From the IMG/VR virus record IMGVR_UViG_3300042882_001412, positions 1 to 25,114 of that record: 25,114 bases of DNA; one strand, 5' to 3'. The notes below the pieces were generated by a model. It was not told where the DNA came from. It saw only the letters and a program-made list of their open reading frames with translations, and searched no databases. The position numbers and the translations under genes were made by a program. Shown in pieces: positions 11,410 to 18,820 of this stretch. The stretch is from a virus. Positions within the stretch are counted from its first letter, which is position 1. Each line of letters starts with the position of its first letter.

Positions 11410-12142
11410 ATTTACTTGCGGGTCAACTCAATCCATTGACTACGATCAATTTGATGGGATTGTCGCTGGGTATCATTTGAATCTTGGGAGGGAGCCTTGC
11501 GCTCTGGATATCCCCAATAAAATCTATAGATCCCAATTCCTTTATGGTCACAAACACCATAAACCCGGCGAGGGATGGGAACACTGCGAGACTATTACTG
11601 AATGGGTTTATCAGAGGGTTTTGAAGCGCCCAAAGATTAACGAATGGGTGTTGGTAAATGAATTTACCGATGATTTAGGAGTTTGCTATCCAGATTACAA
11701 GCTCGATGACTTAAAGCGGTATTGTGAAGCCGCGCATATTGCCAATCCCAAAGCCCGATTAATCCTGGGAGATTTTAAGCCCCATCTTTTAAGGAAGTGG
11801 GAACAAATAGCGGTTATCTGTCACGAATTAAATCGTGAAGGTTTCCCCGTTGAGGTTGGGGTTCAAACCCATATTAAGACCTATAACGCCCCCGTAATTC
11901 TTGATAGACTCCCACGGGTAATCAAGATGTTTGACTGCCCTGTTCATCTAATAGAGGCAAGTCTCTGGTATCAGAATGATGTTGATAGGTTGCTATGTAA
12001 TTACTTTTGGGGGAAATTAGAGGGAATTGCAGACCAACCTAAAGTTAAATCATTTTGTCAGTGGTGGTTATGTTCTGAAGATGTAGAAATTGGGCGACGG
12101 ATGCCTACTTTTGAAAACTTGCAGCTATATGTTCCTAATTAA
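11402..12142 (+). CDS. GH10-like (xylanase-fold) glycoside hydrolase
   Basis: ATG 11402 is preferred to the in-frame ATG at 11360 because GGAG lies 7 bases upstream and the overlap is shorter; the protein is then 246 aa. Motifs in the order of family 10 glycosidases: LNLGREPCALD with an early TIM-barrel strand, EWVLVNEF (81-88) with Glu87 as candidate acid/base, ILGDFKPH (121-128), VGVQTHI (152-158), and VHLIEASLWY (181-190) with Glu185 as candidate nucleophile. It is shorter than typical xylanases (about 300 aa or more). No signal peptide is seen. As a neighbour of fibre-like proteins it might act on host surface polysaccharide; this is inference. Its stop codon overlaps the convergent gene's stop. 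Confidence 0.5.
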   Translation: MLKFTCGSTQSIDYDQFDGIVAGYHLNLGREPCALDIPNKIYRSQFLYGHKHHKPGEGWEHCETITEWVYQRVLKRPKINEWVLVNEFTDDLGVCYPDYKLDDLKRYCEAAHIANPKARLILGDFKPHLLRKWEQIAVICHELNREGFPVEVGVQTHIKTYNAPVILDRLPRVIKMFDCPVHLIEASLWYQNDVDRLLCNYFWGKLEGIADQPKVKSFCQWWLCSEDVEIGRRMPTFENLQLYVPN

Positions 12143-12690
12143 TTAACAAAAACCGCCATATCCAAAAGCCTGCCGTGCGGTCTAAATTCCCACTGTTTAA
12201 GAAACTCTTTCATATCTTCTAGTCCCAAGGTTGTGGCTTCTATCTCAACTTCTCTATCTAAAATCCCCTCCTCTTGTGTCCAATACTTAACACCATCATT
12301 AGGGTTGTTGTTATCATATGCAGGTTTTCGTTTCATTAAAATATATTCCTCGGAAAATTTCAAGGTTTCATTCTTTGGATTTGGAATGCCTAAACCTTGA
12401 ATCCTAGCGGGAATTTTATTAATTATATCCAAGGACAAATTCTCGTCTTCTCCGGTTACATTGTAAAGCTCAACAGACCAATTAAATGATTCCTTTGAAC
12501 ACAAAAAAGCAAGGTTAGATGGGAATATAGTTGGAAGGTCTTCTGAACGTGAATATAATGATCCAAGCTCATCATTAGCCCTTCGGCAAGCATTGTACCG
12601 ATAAAGCGTTCTTTTTAGCCACTGATAACGCCAATTAGTAATATTATATTTTTGGTCTTCATAATAAGATCGAATGCCTCTAGCTTCCAT
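12139..12690 (-). CDS. 183-aa hypothetical protein
   Basis: AGGAGA lies 6 bases before ATG 12690. The protein begins MEARGIRSYYEDQKYNITNW, rich in Tyr/Arg/Trp, and later contains KIPARIQGLGIPNPKNETL and an acidic linker before WEFRPHGRLLDMAVFVN. No recognised family. It follows the 776-aa gene by 25 bases on the same strand and probably shares its transcript and role. Its stop overlaps the GH10-like gene tail to tail. Confidence 0.6.
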   Translation of the reverse strand: MEARGIRSYYEDQKYNITNWRYQWLKRTLYRYNACRRANDELGSLYSRSEDLPTIFPSNLAFLCSKESFNWSVELYNVTGEDENLSLDIINKIPARIQGLGIPNPKNETLKFSEEYILMKRKPAYDNNNPNDGVKYWTQEEGILDREVEIEATTLGLEDMKEFLKQWEFRPHGRLLDMAVFVN

Positions 12691-12715
12691 TTTATTCTCC
12701 TATTTTTGATTGTTT

Positions 12716-15046
12716 TCAAGTATCCGAACCCTCGCCAACAAGATAACGTGCTGGTTCAAAGTACGGGTACGAATACGGGGAGATTCTAGCCCATTTTACC
12801 ACTTTTCCTTCTGAATCAAGAATTGGTGAACCTCTTAGCCGCTCTGATTCTACTACCTCGGCGAAATAGTTCTCTGATGTACGGTCAAAGCCTTCATAAG
12901 TGCCCGGAGGAGCTGCTACAGGTTTTAAATCAATATAATATCTATAGGGTCTAACACTACTTCTCCCGTGTGCGCTAAATTTAGTCTCAAGCTCAAAGAT
13001 AAAATAACTGGTATTTGTTAACGGTTTTTTTGGACGCTCCAATAAATTCCAGAATATCCAATCTTTTTGATTCCACAAGGATTGAGGCTTAATGTAATCA
13101 GGGATTGATTCTATTGGGAAATAACGATTTAATGATAGGTCTGTTGTAAAATCAGGTATTGGGTTTGTAGCCCAAGTACCAGGAATTGTCCCCGCTATTT
13201 GTGGGTAGCAAATCGGATTACCTGAGAAACCATTGTCCGACGCTCCTAGGTTGGAAATTGAAATCAAATTAAACCTAGCGTTGCCAGTCCCTCTGTTGTC
13301 ATAAAATGACCGATATCTGGGGGTTTTCTCTTGAGTTGATATTTCGTAGCCGATAACAAATTGTTTTGTTTCTGTTAAAGGTTCTGGGTATGTTTTTAAA
13401 GATTCTGAAACAATAGAAAATGTTTTTTTATCTATTGTAAACGTTTTACAATATTTCCAACTGTCTTTTTTGGGTCTGGCATTACTTGTAATTACACCCG
13501 TCCCATAACGACTTACCTTGCTATATTCATCTCCAATAAAAGGCACGGTATCGGGTGACTGTATCCATCCTTGAGTTACTGATCCAGAATTATAATCATA
13601 CGTTTCATCGGGTAACTGTTTTCCTGTCTCCCACTCTCTAATTGTTCCATACAATATTGAAGCATAAATATTTTCTTTATCCATACTGACACGCCCAACA
13701 AAAGCCTCTGAAACTATAGGCTGTTCAGTCGGTCGCCATTCTGTTGCAGGGATATTGCTTTGAATGTATTCACCAGTTCCACTGCCAATTTCACCATTTA
13801 TATCCCCCGTTTCTGTATCCCAATAACTAAGTTTATAATGTTCTGCGGGTGCATCGGGAATAAATTTAACCTTTGTTGCTCTTGTTGGAAATTCAATTGG
13901 AAGGGTTAGTTCTTGTGTTTTTCCTTTTGATTGGTAGTTTAAAATAATGGAAGAATACCGACCTTTGAATCTCAAGGAATAAACCGGAATCTCCTCCTCA
14001 ACAGGATCAGGATAGATTTCCCCATTAGCGTCTGTATTACATCCAGATGGTGAAACGCCTCTGACAAATCGAAGGGAGCCGGGGATGCCCCAGTAAGCTA
14101 AGATTTGATTTAAGTAGCTCTCGATAGCACCCTTTTTATCAAGTTGGCACATAACAGCAAAATATCCATTTTTATGTGCTTCGTCAGATGCTTCCCCTGC
14201 TGCTTCAGGGATAAAAGATTGGTGCGCTGAAATATTGACAGTGTTAATATCAGAATCTATAAGAGGATACCAAGCCCAATTATTTAATACTTGACTACAT
14301 GAAACAACTCGACACATATCAAGATCCAAAACAGTTAGCATTCGACTCATTGTATAAAAACCAAAATCCTCCTCGTCTTCCCAATTGACGTATCTCATGA
14401 CATTCGGTGCTGTTGCGTAGTAATTAATGTATGCCGTTTCCTCACTCAAAAGTAAAGCCGTTGGTGCTGAAAATCTATAATATTCTTTCTTCCAGTTTGG
14501 AATTTTTGGGGTTCTAAACCCTATTTTTATTAGCCCCGCAGGGTAAGGGATGGGATCGAGAAGGGGGCAATGCTGTGGGCTTTGAGTTGGTGCTACTCCT
14601 AGCAAAAAATTCGGATCTGGATTCTCTTGCCAATTTTTCCAAAATCCATAAAAATTAGGATCGTAAACCTGAGTTTCTTTATTGGGATAAGTAGACTGCC
14701 CCGCTATTTTGAAAATTTGATAAAATGAAACAGGGCTATTCCCACCCTGTAAATCGTAAAATAAAGTAACTAACTTGCTTTGGGGTGTATCAGATGTATT
14801 TGTGCCTGGTCTTCTCTCGTCGTTTAGAGCGTCTTCCTCTGTGGCATAGACTCCCGTGGGTTCGGGAATTTCAAGACAGCATTCTACGCCCGTATTACCA
14901 GGTGACAATATTTTTCTCCACGATGTTGTTCCCCCCGTAAAAACAAATTCCCTGTCATTTTCTTGAAGTTTTGAATAGAGGAAAGCAAAATCAAGTTTAT
15001 TAATTATTGCCTCTGTAGAGAATTTATAAGCTCCGTTAATTTTCAT
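12716..15046 (-). CDS. 776-aa protein of unknown function, possible virion component
   Basis: This is the largest gene in the window. AGGAGA precedes ATG 15046, which overlaps the upstream stop (ATGA). The sequence is rich in Tyr, Trp, Pro, Asn and Ser, with many short aromatic strands, few Lys clusters, no membrane segment and no enzymatic motif (for example FYGFWKNWQENPDPNFLLG; QSIPDYIKPQSLWN-like turns). Such composition is typical of beta-rich structural proteins (capsid spike, fibre or baseplate-like). Together with the 276-aa gene before it and the 183-aa gene after it, it forms an orphan block. A structural role is inferred from size, composition and context only. Confidence 0.6.
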   Translation of the reverse strand: MKINGAYKFSTEAIINKLDFAFLYSKLQENDREFVFTGGTTSWRKILSPGNTGVECCLEIPEPTGVYATEEDALNDERRPGTNTSDTPQSKLVTLFYDLQGGNSPVSFYQIFKIAGQSTYPNKETQVYDPNFYGFWKNWQENPDPNFLLGVAPTQSPQHCPLLDPIPYPAGLIKIGFRTPKIPNWKKEYYRFSAPTALLLSEETAYINYYATAPNVMRYVNWEDEEDFGFYTMSRMLTVLDLDMCRVVSCSQVLNNWAWYPLIDSDINTVNISAHQSFIPEAAGEASDEAHKNGYFAVMCQLDKKGAIESYLNQILAYWGIPGSLRFVRGVSPSGCNTDANGEIYPDPVEEEIPVYSLRFKGRYSSIILNYQSKGKTQELTLPIEFPTRATKVKFIPDAPAEHYKLSYWDTETGDINGEIGSGTGEYIQSNIPATEWRPTEQPIVSEAFVGRVSMDKENIYASILYGTIREWETGKQLPDETYDYNSGSVTQGWIQSPDTVPFIGDEYSKVSRYGTGVITSNARPKKDSWKYCKTFTIDKKTFSIVSESLKTYPEPLTETKQFVIGYEISTQEKTPRYRSFYDNRGTGNARFNLISISNLGASDNGFSGNPICYPQIAGTIPGTWATNPIPDFTTDLSLNRYFPIESIPDYIKPQSLWNQKDWIFWNLLERPKKPLTNTSYFIFELETKFSAHGRSSVRPYRYYIDLKPVAAPPGTYEGFDRTSENYFAEVVESERLRGSPILDSEGKVVKWARISPYSYPYFEPARYLVGEGSDT

Positions 15047-15873
15047 ATTATTATTATCTCCTGAGAATCAAAATAGACCTTAGTTTTTAAAGATTCAGAA
15101 TAAAACGATTCATTTTTCGATACAACATCTCCCGCAAAAGCCACCAATGAATCACTATTATACAGGAATAATATATTATAATCCGATGTTGATTCAGTTT
15201 TTATATACTCAACTTCGGACGCAAACTTGATGGCAACAAATGGGCTAAGGGTTGTAACAGTTGAAAAAGAGATATCAGTATAATTTACTGGTTTTGTTGA
15301 TGCTATGATTAGATTATTCAAAACATCTTCAGATTTATTCGTGACAACGCCGTTTTTATCTACTATCAGTTCCGATAAAGAACCCGACAGGGAGCCAAAC
15401 CCAGTAAACCAATCTACATCGCTACTAAACCACGTCAGACATTCCCTAGAGAAGCAATCCAATGGCGGTGCGGTGGTAACATTCCGATCCTTCTTATCGT
15501 AATTTGAAACAGTTATAACTTCGTTTATCCCATCTTCATCTATCCTGAACAAATAGAGTGATTTGGCTTTATTTGCCTTAGTAGATGGGATTGAAATATC
15601 GTTATAGCCAACGTAAACGGGCGACGATTCCGGTCGGGTATAGGCAAAGGGATTTTTAATTGATACTGTCCCTATGGGTGAGTTCAAAAACTCGGCTTCA
15701 GTGTTTAGACATAACCATTCCGAGTTGGTTGTGGAGTGAAACATCGGGACAATAGTTGATATTCCTAGGCCATAACTAACGGTTGAGTCCCATTGTTTCT
15801 TAGCTACCAACTCCAAAAATTCCACTGTTGGCAGTAACGAAACCGAACTAACATAATCAGTCGTCGTTGGCAT
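15043..15873 (-). CDS. 276-aa protein of unknown function
   Basis: The start is placed at ATG 15873 (MPTTTDYVSSVSLLPTVEFL) because GGGAG lies 4-8 bases upstream; the frame is open to 15936 but the extra codons lie in the leader. The protein is rich in Ser, Thr and Val (SGSLSELIVDKNGVVTNKS; VEYIKTESTSDYNILFLYNS), probably beta-structured, without recognised domain. It is probably transcribed from the extended -10 at 15981-15989. The first 8 codons and the bases around them are duplicated 150 bp upstream (15999-16023), where the copy reads MPTTTDYV and stops after 13 codons. Confidence 0.6.
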   Translation of the reverse strand: MPTTTDYVSSVSLLPTVEFLELVAKKQWDSTVSYGLGISTIVPMFHSTTNSEWLCLNTEAEFLNSPIGTVSIKNPFAYTRPESSPVYVGYNDISIPSTKANKAKSLYLFRIDEDGINEVITVSNYDKKDRNVTTAPPLDCFSRECLTWFSSDVDWFTGFGSLSGSLSELIVDKNGVVTNKSEDVLNNLIIASTKPVNYTDISFSTVTTLSPFVAIKFASEVEYIKTESTSDYNILFLYNSDSLVAFAGDVVSKNESFYSESLKTKVYFDSQEIIII

Positions 15874-16023
15874 TTCTCCCTCTGATCTCTCCAATAATAT
15901 TCTAACACCCAAACCCATAAAACAAAAAGCCACCAAGCGGATGCCAGGTAACTTTAAGAGAGAATCTTTCCACCAATATTATTATAACACGAAAACATTA
16001 ACATAATCAGTCGTTGTTGGCAT
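15849..16023 (-). repeat. 25-bp direct repeat (15849-15873 and 15999-16023), offset 150 bp
   Basis: The two copies differ at one base (15865 C, 16015 T) and both end at the ATG of MPTTTDYV on the minus strand. The segment between holds a promoter and leader for the downstream gene. Confidence 0.88.
15981..15989 (-). promoter_or_regulatory. Extended -10 promoter upstream of the 276-aa gene
   Basis: Minus-strand TGTTATAAT (15989-15981) lies about 110 bases before ATG 15873, leaving a leader of about 100 nt. No good -35. Confidence 0.5.
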
Positions 16024-16174
16024 TGCGATCGCACTCCTCGTCCACGGGATAAAAAACTATATATCCCTTTGAGTTTATCGTTGCTTTGCACTTAATTGTC
16101 TTCCCTTGATTGTCGAGTAAATACCCTACAATCGACGGCGTAGCTATTTCCGTTGGTGCTGTTTCTGTTGTCAT
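16007..16174 (-). CDS. 55-aa hypothetical protein
   Basis: A short minus-strand frame from ATG 16174 (GAGGA about 7 bases upstream) to TGA 16007-16009. The product starts MTTETAPTEIATPSIVGYLL and contains KTIKCKATINSKGYIVFYPV, a likely small beta hairpin. Its end overlaps the duplicated MPTTTDYV start (16023) in another frame, which suggests that before the 150-bp duplication it overlapped directly with the 276-aa gene. Confidence 0.58.
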   Translation of the reverse strand: MTTETAPTEIATPSIVGYLLDNQGKTIKCKATINSKGYIVFYPVDEECDRNANND

Positions 16175-16204
16175 TCTATTTCCTCAATTCTTATCTAAAT
16201 TTGT

Positions 16205-16483
16205 TCATGTTGATCTTTTCCACGCTTTTCTACAATCTTCAGAAGTGAACTTGTACAGTGTTCCTTTATCACGAGATACCTTGCCACCTTTACGACCTAT
16301 CTCAGTCATGTAGTCTTTGTTTCGTGATGTGGAAACCCCGCCATCGCTACACTCGTCTGGCGTGAATTTATGAAGCGTTCCTTTATCGTGAGATGCTTTA
16401 CCGCCTTTGCTAGAAATCTCCCGACGTTTTTCTGGACTCATGGCGGCGAAACCACATTTCTTTTTCTTATTTTCTGATTTCAT
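16205..16483 (-). CDS. KGG-repeat (GsiB/Con-10-like) protein
   Basis: This 92-aa hydrophilic protein has two KGG units: MSPEKRREISSKGGKASHDK and YMTEIGRKGGKVSRDKGT, matching the short KGG repeat of stress-inducible GsiB/Con-10-type proteins. Each unit is followed by a near-identical TL(H/Y)KFT(P/S)E(D)(E/D)C tail, so the protein arose by internal duplication of about 50 residues. Such proteins are thought to be disordered and tolerant of desiccation, but phage and plasmid versions have no known task. No strong Shine-Dalgarno precedes ATG 16483. Confidence 0.68.
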   Translation of the reverse strand: MKSENKKKKCGFAAMSPEKRREISSKGGKASHDKGTLHKFTPDECSDGGVSTSRNKDYMTEIGRKGGKVSRDKGTLYKFTSEDCRKAWKRST

Positions 16484-16529
16484 AATTTTACTAACATCTA
16501 AGTTAATATTTATTTTAACACAAATACCT

Positions 16530-16578
16530 TATAATAAAGAAAAAGTATCTGAGTTTGTAGAGAATCTCAGATACTTTT
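16530..16578 (+). promoter_or_regulatory. -10 element and 13-bp 5' hairpin upstream of the Dam-like gene
   Basis: TATAAT at 16530-16535 is followed after 5 bases by a perfect 13-bp hairpin, AAAAGTATCTGAG (16541-16553) with 16566-16578 and a 12-nt loop. If transcription starts near 16542 the hairpin would be the 5' end of the mRNA. The alternative is a weak terminator/attenuator (TTTT then AAAAA follows). Confidence 0.55.
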
Positions 16579-16607
16579 AAAAAGCAAACACACAAAGCAA
16601 CAACATA

Positions 16608-17159
16608 ATGATTATACAACAACTTTCACTATTTGAAACACAACCCGTAATTCTTGATTCAAACGAAAATTATACCCCGTCTGATTTGATTGATTTAGTC
16701 CATGAGTTTTATGGATTTCCTGAATTAGACCCTTTTAGCTGTGAACTTGCCAACCGAACGGTAAAAGCTCAAAAGATATTTACAATTCAAGATGATGGAT
16801 TCAAACAGAACTGGAGACGGGCTAAAACACTCTGGTTAAACCCTCCCTACAGCGCGGGATTTATTGAGAAGGTTGTTGATAAATTGATTGCAACATTGAA
16901 CGAGACTGAAGCGGAAGCATTCTTGTTAACCAATACCGACAACAGTACGGTTTGGTACAAAAAGGCTTTGAATCGGTGCGATCGCTTCTGTCTACCGTCA
17001 ACTCGGTTAACTTTTTATTCCCCAAGACGGGCAGTGGAGGGGAAGAAACAAAACCAAAACCGATTCTCCCAAACTCTATTTTATTTCGGATTGCAACCTC
17101 AAAGATTTGAGGAAATTTTTGAGGGTTGGGGAACTGTTTGTCAGACTTCTAAATGGTAA
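16608..17159 (+). CDS. Phage-type DNA N6-adenine methyltransferase (Dam-like)
   Basis: This 183-aa protein carries YTPSDLIDLVHEFYGFPELDPFS (22-44; ends in the SAM-binding DPFS motif), the catalytic LWLNPPYS (75-82) with NPPY, a strand-helix block FLLTNTDNSTVWYKKAL, and LPSTRLTFYSP. Order and length match the small phage Dam family (DNA N-6-adenine-methyltransferase), which usually methylates adenine in GATC or related sites. The target here is not shown. Every HIP1 octamer contains GATC. It has its own promoter/hairpin and a strong palindromic terminator, so it is a single-gene unit. Confidence 0.85.
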   Translation: MIIQQLSLFETQPVILDSNENYTPSDLIDLVHEFYGFPELDPFSCELANRTVKAQKIFTIQDDGFKQNWRRAKTLWLNPPYSAGFIEKVVDKLIATLNETEAEAFLLTNTDNSTVWYKKALNRCDRFCLPSTRLTFYSPRRAVEGKKQNQNRFSQTLFYFGLQPQRFEEIFEGWGTVCQTSKW

Positions 17160-17164
17160 AAAAT

Positions 17165-17195
17165 AACCCCTGTAAATTAATTTACAGGGGTTTAA
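17165..17195. terminator. Bidirectional palindromic terminator
   Basis: A 28-nt perfect palindrome (17165-17192, arm AACCCCTGTAAATT) with T residues after it and A residues before it. It separates the Dam-like gene from the converging minus-strand operon. Confidence 0.88.
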
Positions 17196-17217
17196 AGTTT
17201 TAGCTATTAATCACTGG

Positions 17218-17430
17218 TTATATATCGCCACGACTGACCTCGCGCCGAAGATCCAGGTCTTTATTTAAAACAAATACTCCATCTTGGAGTTCAATCAAAT
17301 AGCCTGGTTTCAGTGCTTCAAAGATAGATCCTTGACACCGATCTGCTTTTTTATAATCCCCTGTAGACGCTAACTTGCCTTCCACGAAATTCAGAAAACC
17401 ATCTTTGTTAAAGATTTTAATATCTCTCAT
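17218..17430 (-). CDS. 70-aa hypothetical protein
   Basis: The product (MRDIKIFNKDGFLNFVEGKL... KPGYLIELQDGVFVLNKDLD) looks like a small alpha/beta protein with no recognised family. It is the last gene of the minus-strand series, 22 bases before the shared terminator. A 58-base gap separates it from the next gene upstream. Confidence 0.55.
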   Translation of the reverse strand: MRDIKIFNKDGFLNFVEGKLASTGDYKKADRCQGSIFEALKPGYLIELQDGVFVLNKDLDLRREVSRGDI

Positions 17431-17488
17431 TTGCTTTGTCCTTTATCAATCATTAATTTAGGGTGCTTTTTATTTGTTGAAACTTAAC

Positions 17489-17686
17489 CTATAAAGTAAT
17501 CGTTTTTCCTGTTAAAAGATTTTCGAGAGCAACTCGATTTTCCATTAGGTGAATGGACTCTCCATCAAGACACTGAGATCCTATCTCGCCCTTTCTAATT
17601 TTCAAACAGTGGCTTGTTTTATTTGTCATTACCACCACAGGAATAGGGGGATAAGGTGGGGCTACTATGTATGCCGATAATTTCAT
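17489..17686 (-). CDS. 65-aa hypothetical protein
   Basis: The product begins MKLSAYIVAPPYPPIPVVVM and continues with KIRKGEIGSQCLDGESIHL. The proline-rich hydrophobic start is not a clear signal peptide. No family recognised. It lies 53 bases after the RuvC-like gene on the same strand. Confidence 0.5.
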   Translation of the reverse strand: MKLSAYIVAPPYPPIPVVVMTNKTSHCLKIRKGEIGSQCLDGESIHLMENRVALENLLTGKTITL

Positions 17687-17739
17687 AATTATTGATTTAG
17701 TCCTCTGCGCTAACTCCTATTATAGTACAAATCAAACCC

Positions 17740-18207
17740 TCAATATCTCCGCCTTAAATATTCTGCCAATAATAACGCCTCTGCCCTCCCGTGATGTTTT
17801 TCGAGTTTAAGATTGTTAGTTTCACCTGGAAACATCTGCAACGCCATCACCCTTGACGCTTTCTTATCTTTTCCTATTAGGCTGTAGTGCTTTTTCCATG
17901 CCTGGGGAGTAACAAACTCCATCGGGATTCCTAGCGTTGCAATAATCCCAAGCCAAATCCCAAAACCCATCCCAAAGTTAAAAGTAGAAGATACCCCTTG
18001 CTTGGGCATTGCATGAACATTCTCAATAATTAGGTGAGTATTGATGGTGATCATTTCCTTCAGTCCAGATGCCATTAATGTCGGGTTGGGGCGTATCTTT
18101 CCACTAATCTTAATCACTGGACAGTCGAGAAATTTAACCTCACCATTAGAAATCCTACACACTGCCCCCGTCGCTCCGGGGTCAATTCCGATAAATGTTT
18201 TAGTCAT
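17740..18207 (-). CDS. RuvC-like Holliday-junction endonuclease
   Basis: This 155-aa RNase H-fold nuclease matches the small phage RuvC-like type. GIDPGATGAV (7-16) provides Asp9. LIIENVHAMPKQGVSSTFNF (59-78) contains Glu62 and the phage-type AMPxQG motif. KHHGRAEALLLAEY (137-150) is the C-terminal acidic motif. It would cut branched DNA formed during replication or recombination and could debranch DNA before packaging or transfer. The start ATG overlaps the upstream stop by 8 bases (ATGACTAA). Confidence 0.87.
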   Translation of the reverse strand: MTKTFIGIDPGATGAVCRISNGEVKFLDCPVIKISGKIRPNPTLMASGLKEMITINTHLIIENVHAMPKQGVSSTFNFGMGFGIWLGIIATLGIPMEFVTPQAWKKHYSLIGKDKKASRVMALQMFPGETNNLKLEKHHGRAEALLLAEYLRRRY

Positions 18208-18520
18208 TATCCGTTGTTGTTTGTAAATAGTTGATAACAGATGGGCTATAGTCAGATATTAAAATTCTTTCAATTGCCCAAGAGAAGTTGTATTTATCAA
18301 TTTTTTCACCAAGTCTTCTGCTTAGAATTTTAAATATTATTCTGATTTTATCGCCAATATAAGCAGATCCATAATTTAGATTTTTGGCAATCTCAGGATA
18401 AGTATTGTCGTTTAATATTCCCTCGAGAATCTTTCTAGTCAAGCTATCAAGATGTTTTCCGGTCTCGGAAAATACCAAACTATCAACCAACCAGATATAT
18501 TCTAACTGTTCCCTAGTCAC
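18200..18520 (-). CDS. Stand-alone vMAP-type N-terminal HTH protein
   Basis: This 106-aa protein begins with GTG at 18520 (GGGAG about 7 bases upstream). SLVFSETGKHLDSLTRKILEG then NDNTYPEIAKNLNYGSAYIGD and KILSRRLGEKIDKYNFSWA match the helix-turn-helix module found at the N-terminus of many large cyanobacterial signalling proteins (the vWA-MoxR-associated protein N-terminal HTH). In those it is fused to NTPase, WD40 or effector domains; here it is alone. It could act as a DNA-binding regulator or as a decoy for a host system of that type. Overlaps 8 bases with both neighbours. Confidence 0.72.
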   Translation of the reverse strand: MTREQLEYIWLVDSLVFSETGKHLDSLTRKILEGILNDNTYPEIAKNLNYGSAYIGDKIRIIFKILSRRLGEKIDKYNFSWAIERILISDYSPSVINYLQTTTDND

Positions 18521-18803
18521 CTATAAAATCTCCCTCCGCATGGTAGATCCCATTATGAATTTTAAAACCTTCAATATTCTCGGTTTCAATATCCGAAAAA
18601 CTTACCCGTTCACTAACCATCCAGATTAGTAATTTTTCTAAAGTGTCAAAAGCTGGAAGGTGTGGCAGTTCAAGCCTTAATCTATCGGGTGTTCCAAAAG
18701 CACCTTTAAAGTGAGTGCTGAATTTAAAGATAGAATAATGGCGATCGCTTACCCCTCTTGATATTTTTTCCACTTCATCGAGTAGGCATCCTAAGTTTTC
18801 CAT
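18513..18803 (-). CDS. 96-aa hypothetical protein
   Basis: ATG 18803 is chosen (MENLGCLLDEVEKISRGVSD). The longer frame to 18845 would overlap the upstream gene. The start lies in the second copy of a 14-bp tandem duplication; the first ATG (18817) reads only 8 codons to a stop. The product contains RHYSIFKFSTHFKGAFGTPD and LEKLLIWMVSERVSFSDIET. No recognised family. One base separates it from the upstream stop. Confidence 0.58.
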   Translation of the reverse strand: MENLGCLLDEVEKISRGVSDRHYSIFKFSTHFKGAFGTPDRLRLELPHLPAFDTLEKLLIWMVSERVSFSDIETENIEGFKIHNGIYHAEGDFIGD

Positions 18804-18820
18804 CCTAAGTTTTCCATCCT
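18787..18820 (-). repeat. 14-bp tandem duplication at a gene junction
   Basis: Copies 18791-18804 and 18805-18818 are identical (CTAAGTTTTCCATC). Each contains, on the minus strand, an ATG and a potential TAG. The upstream gene stops in the first copy read, and the downstream gene starts in the second. Confidence 0.9.
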
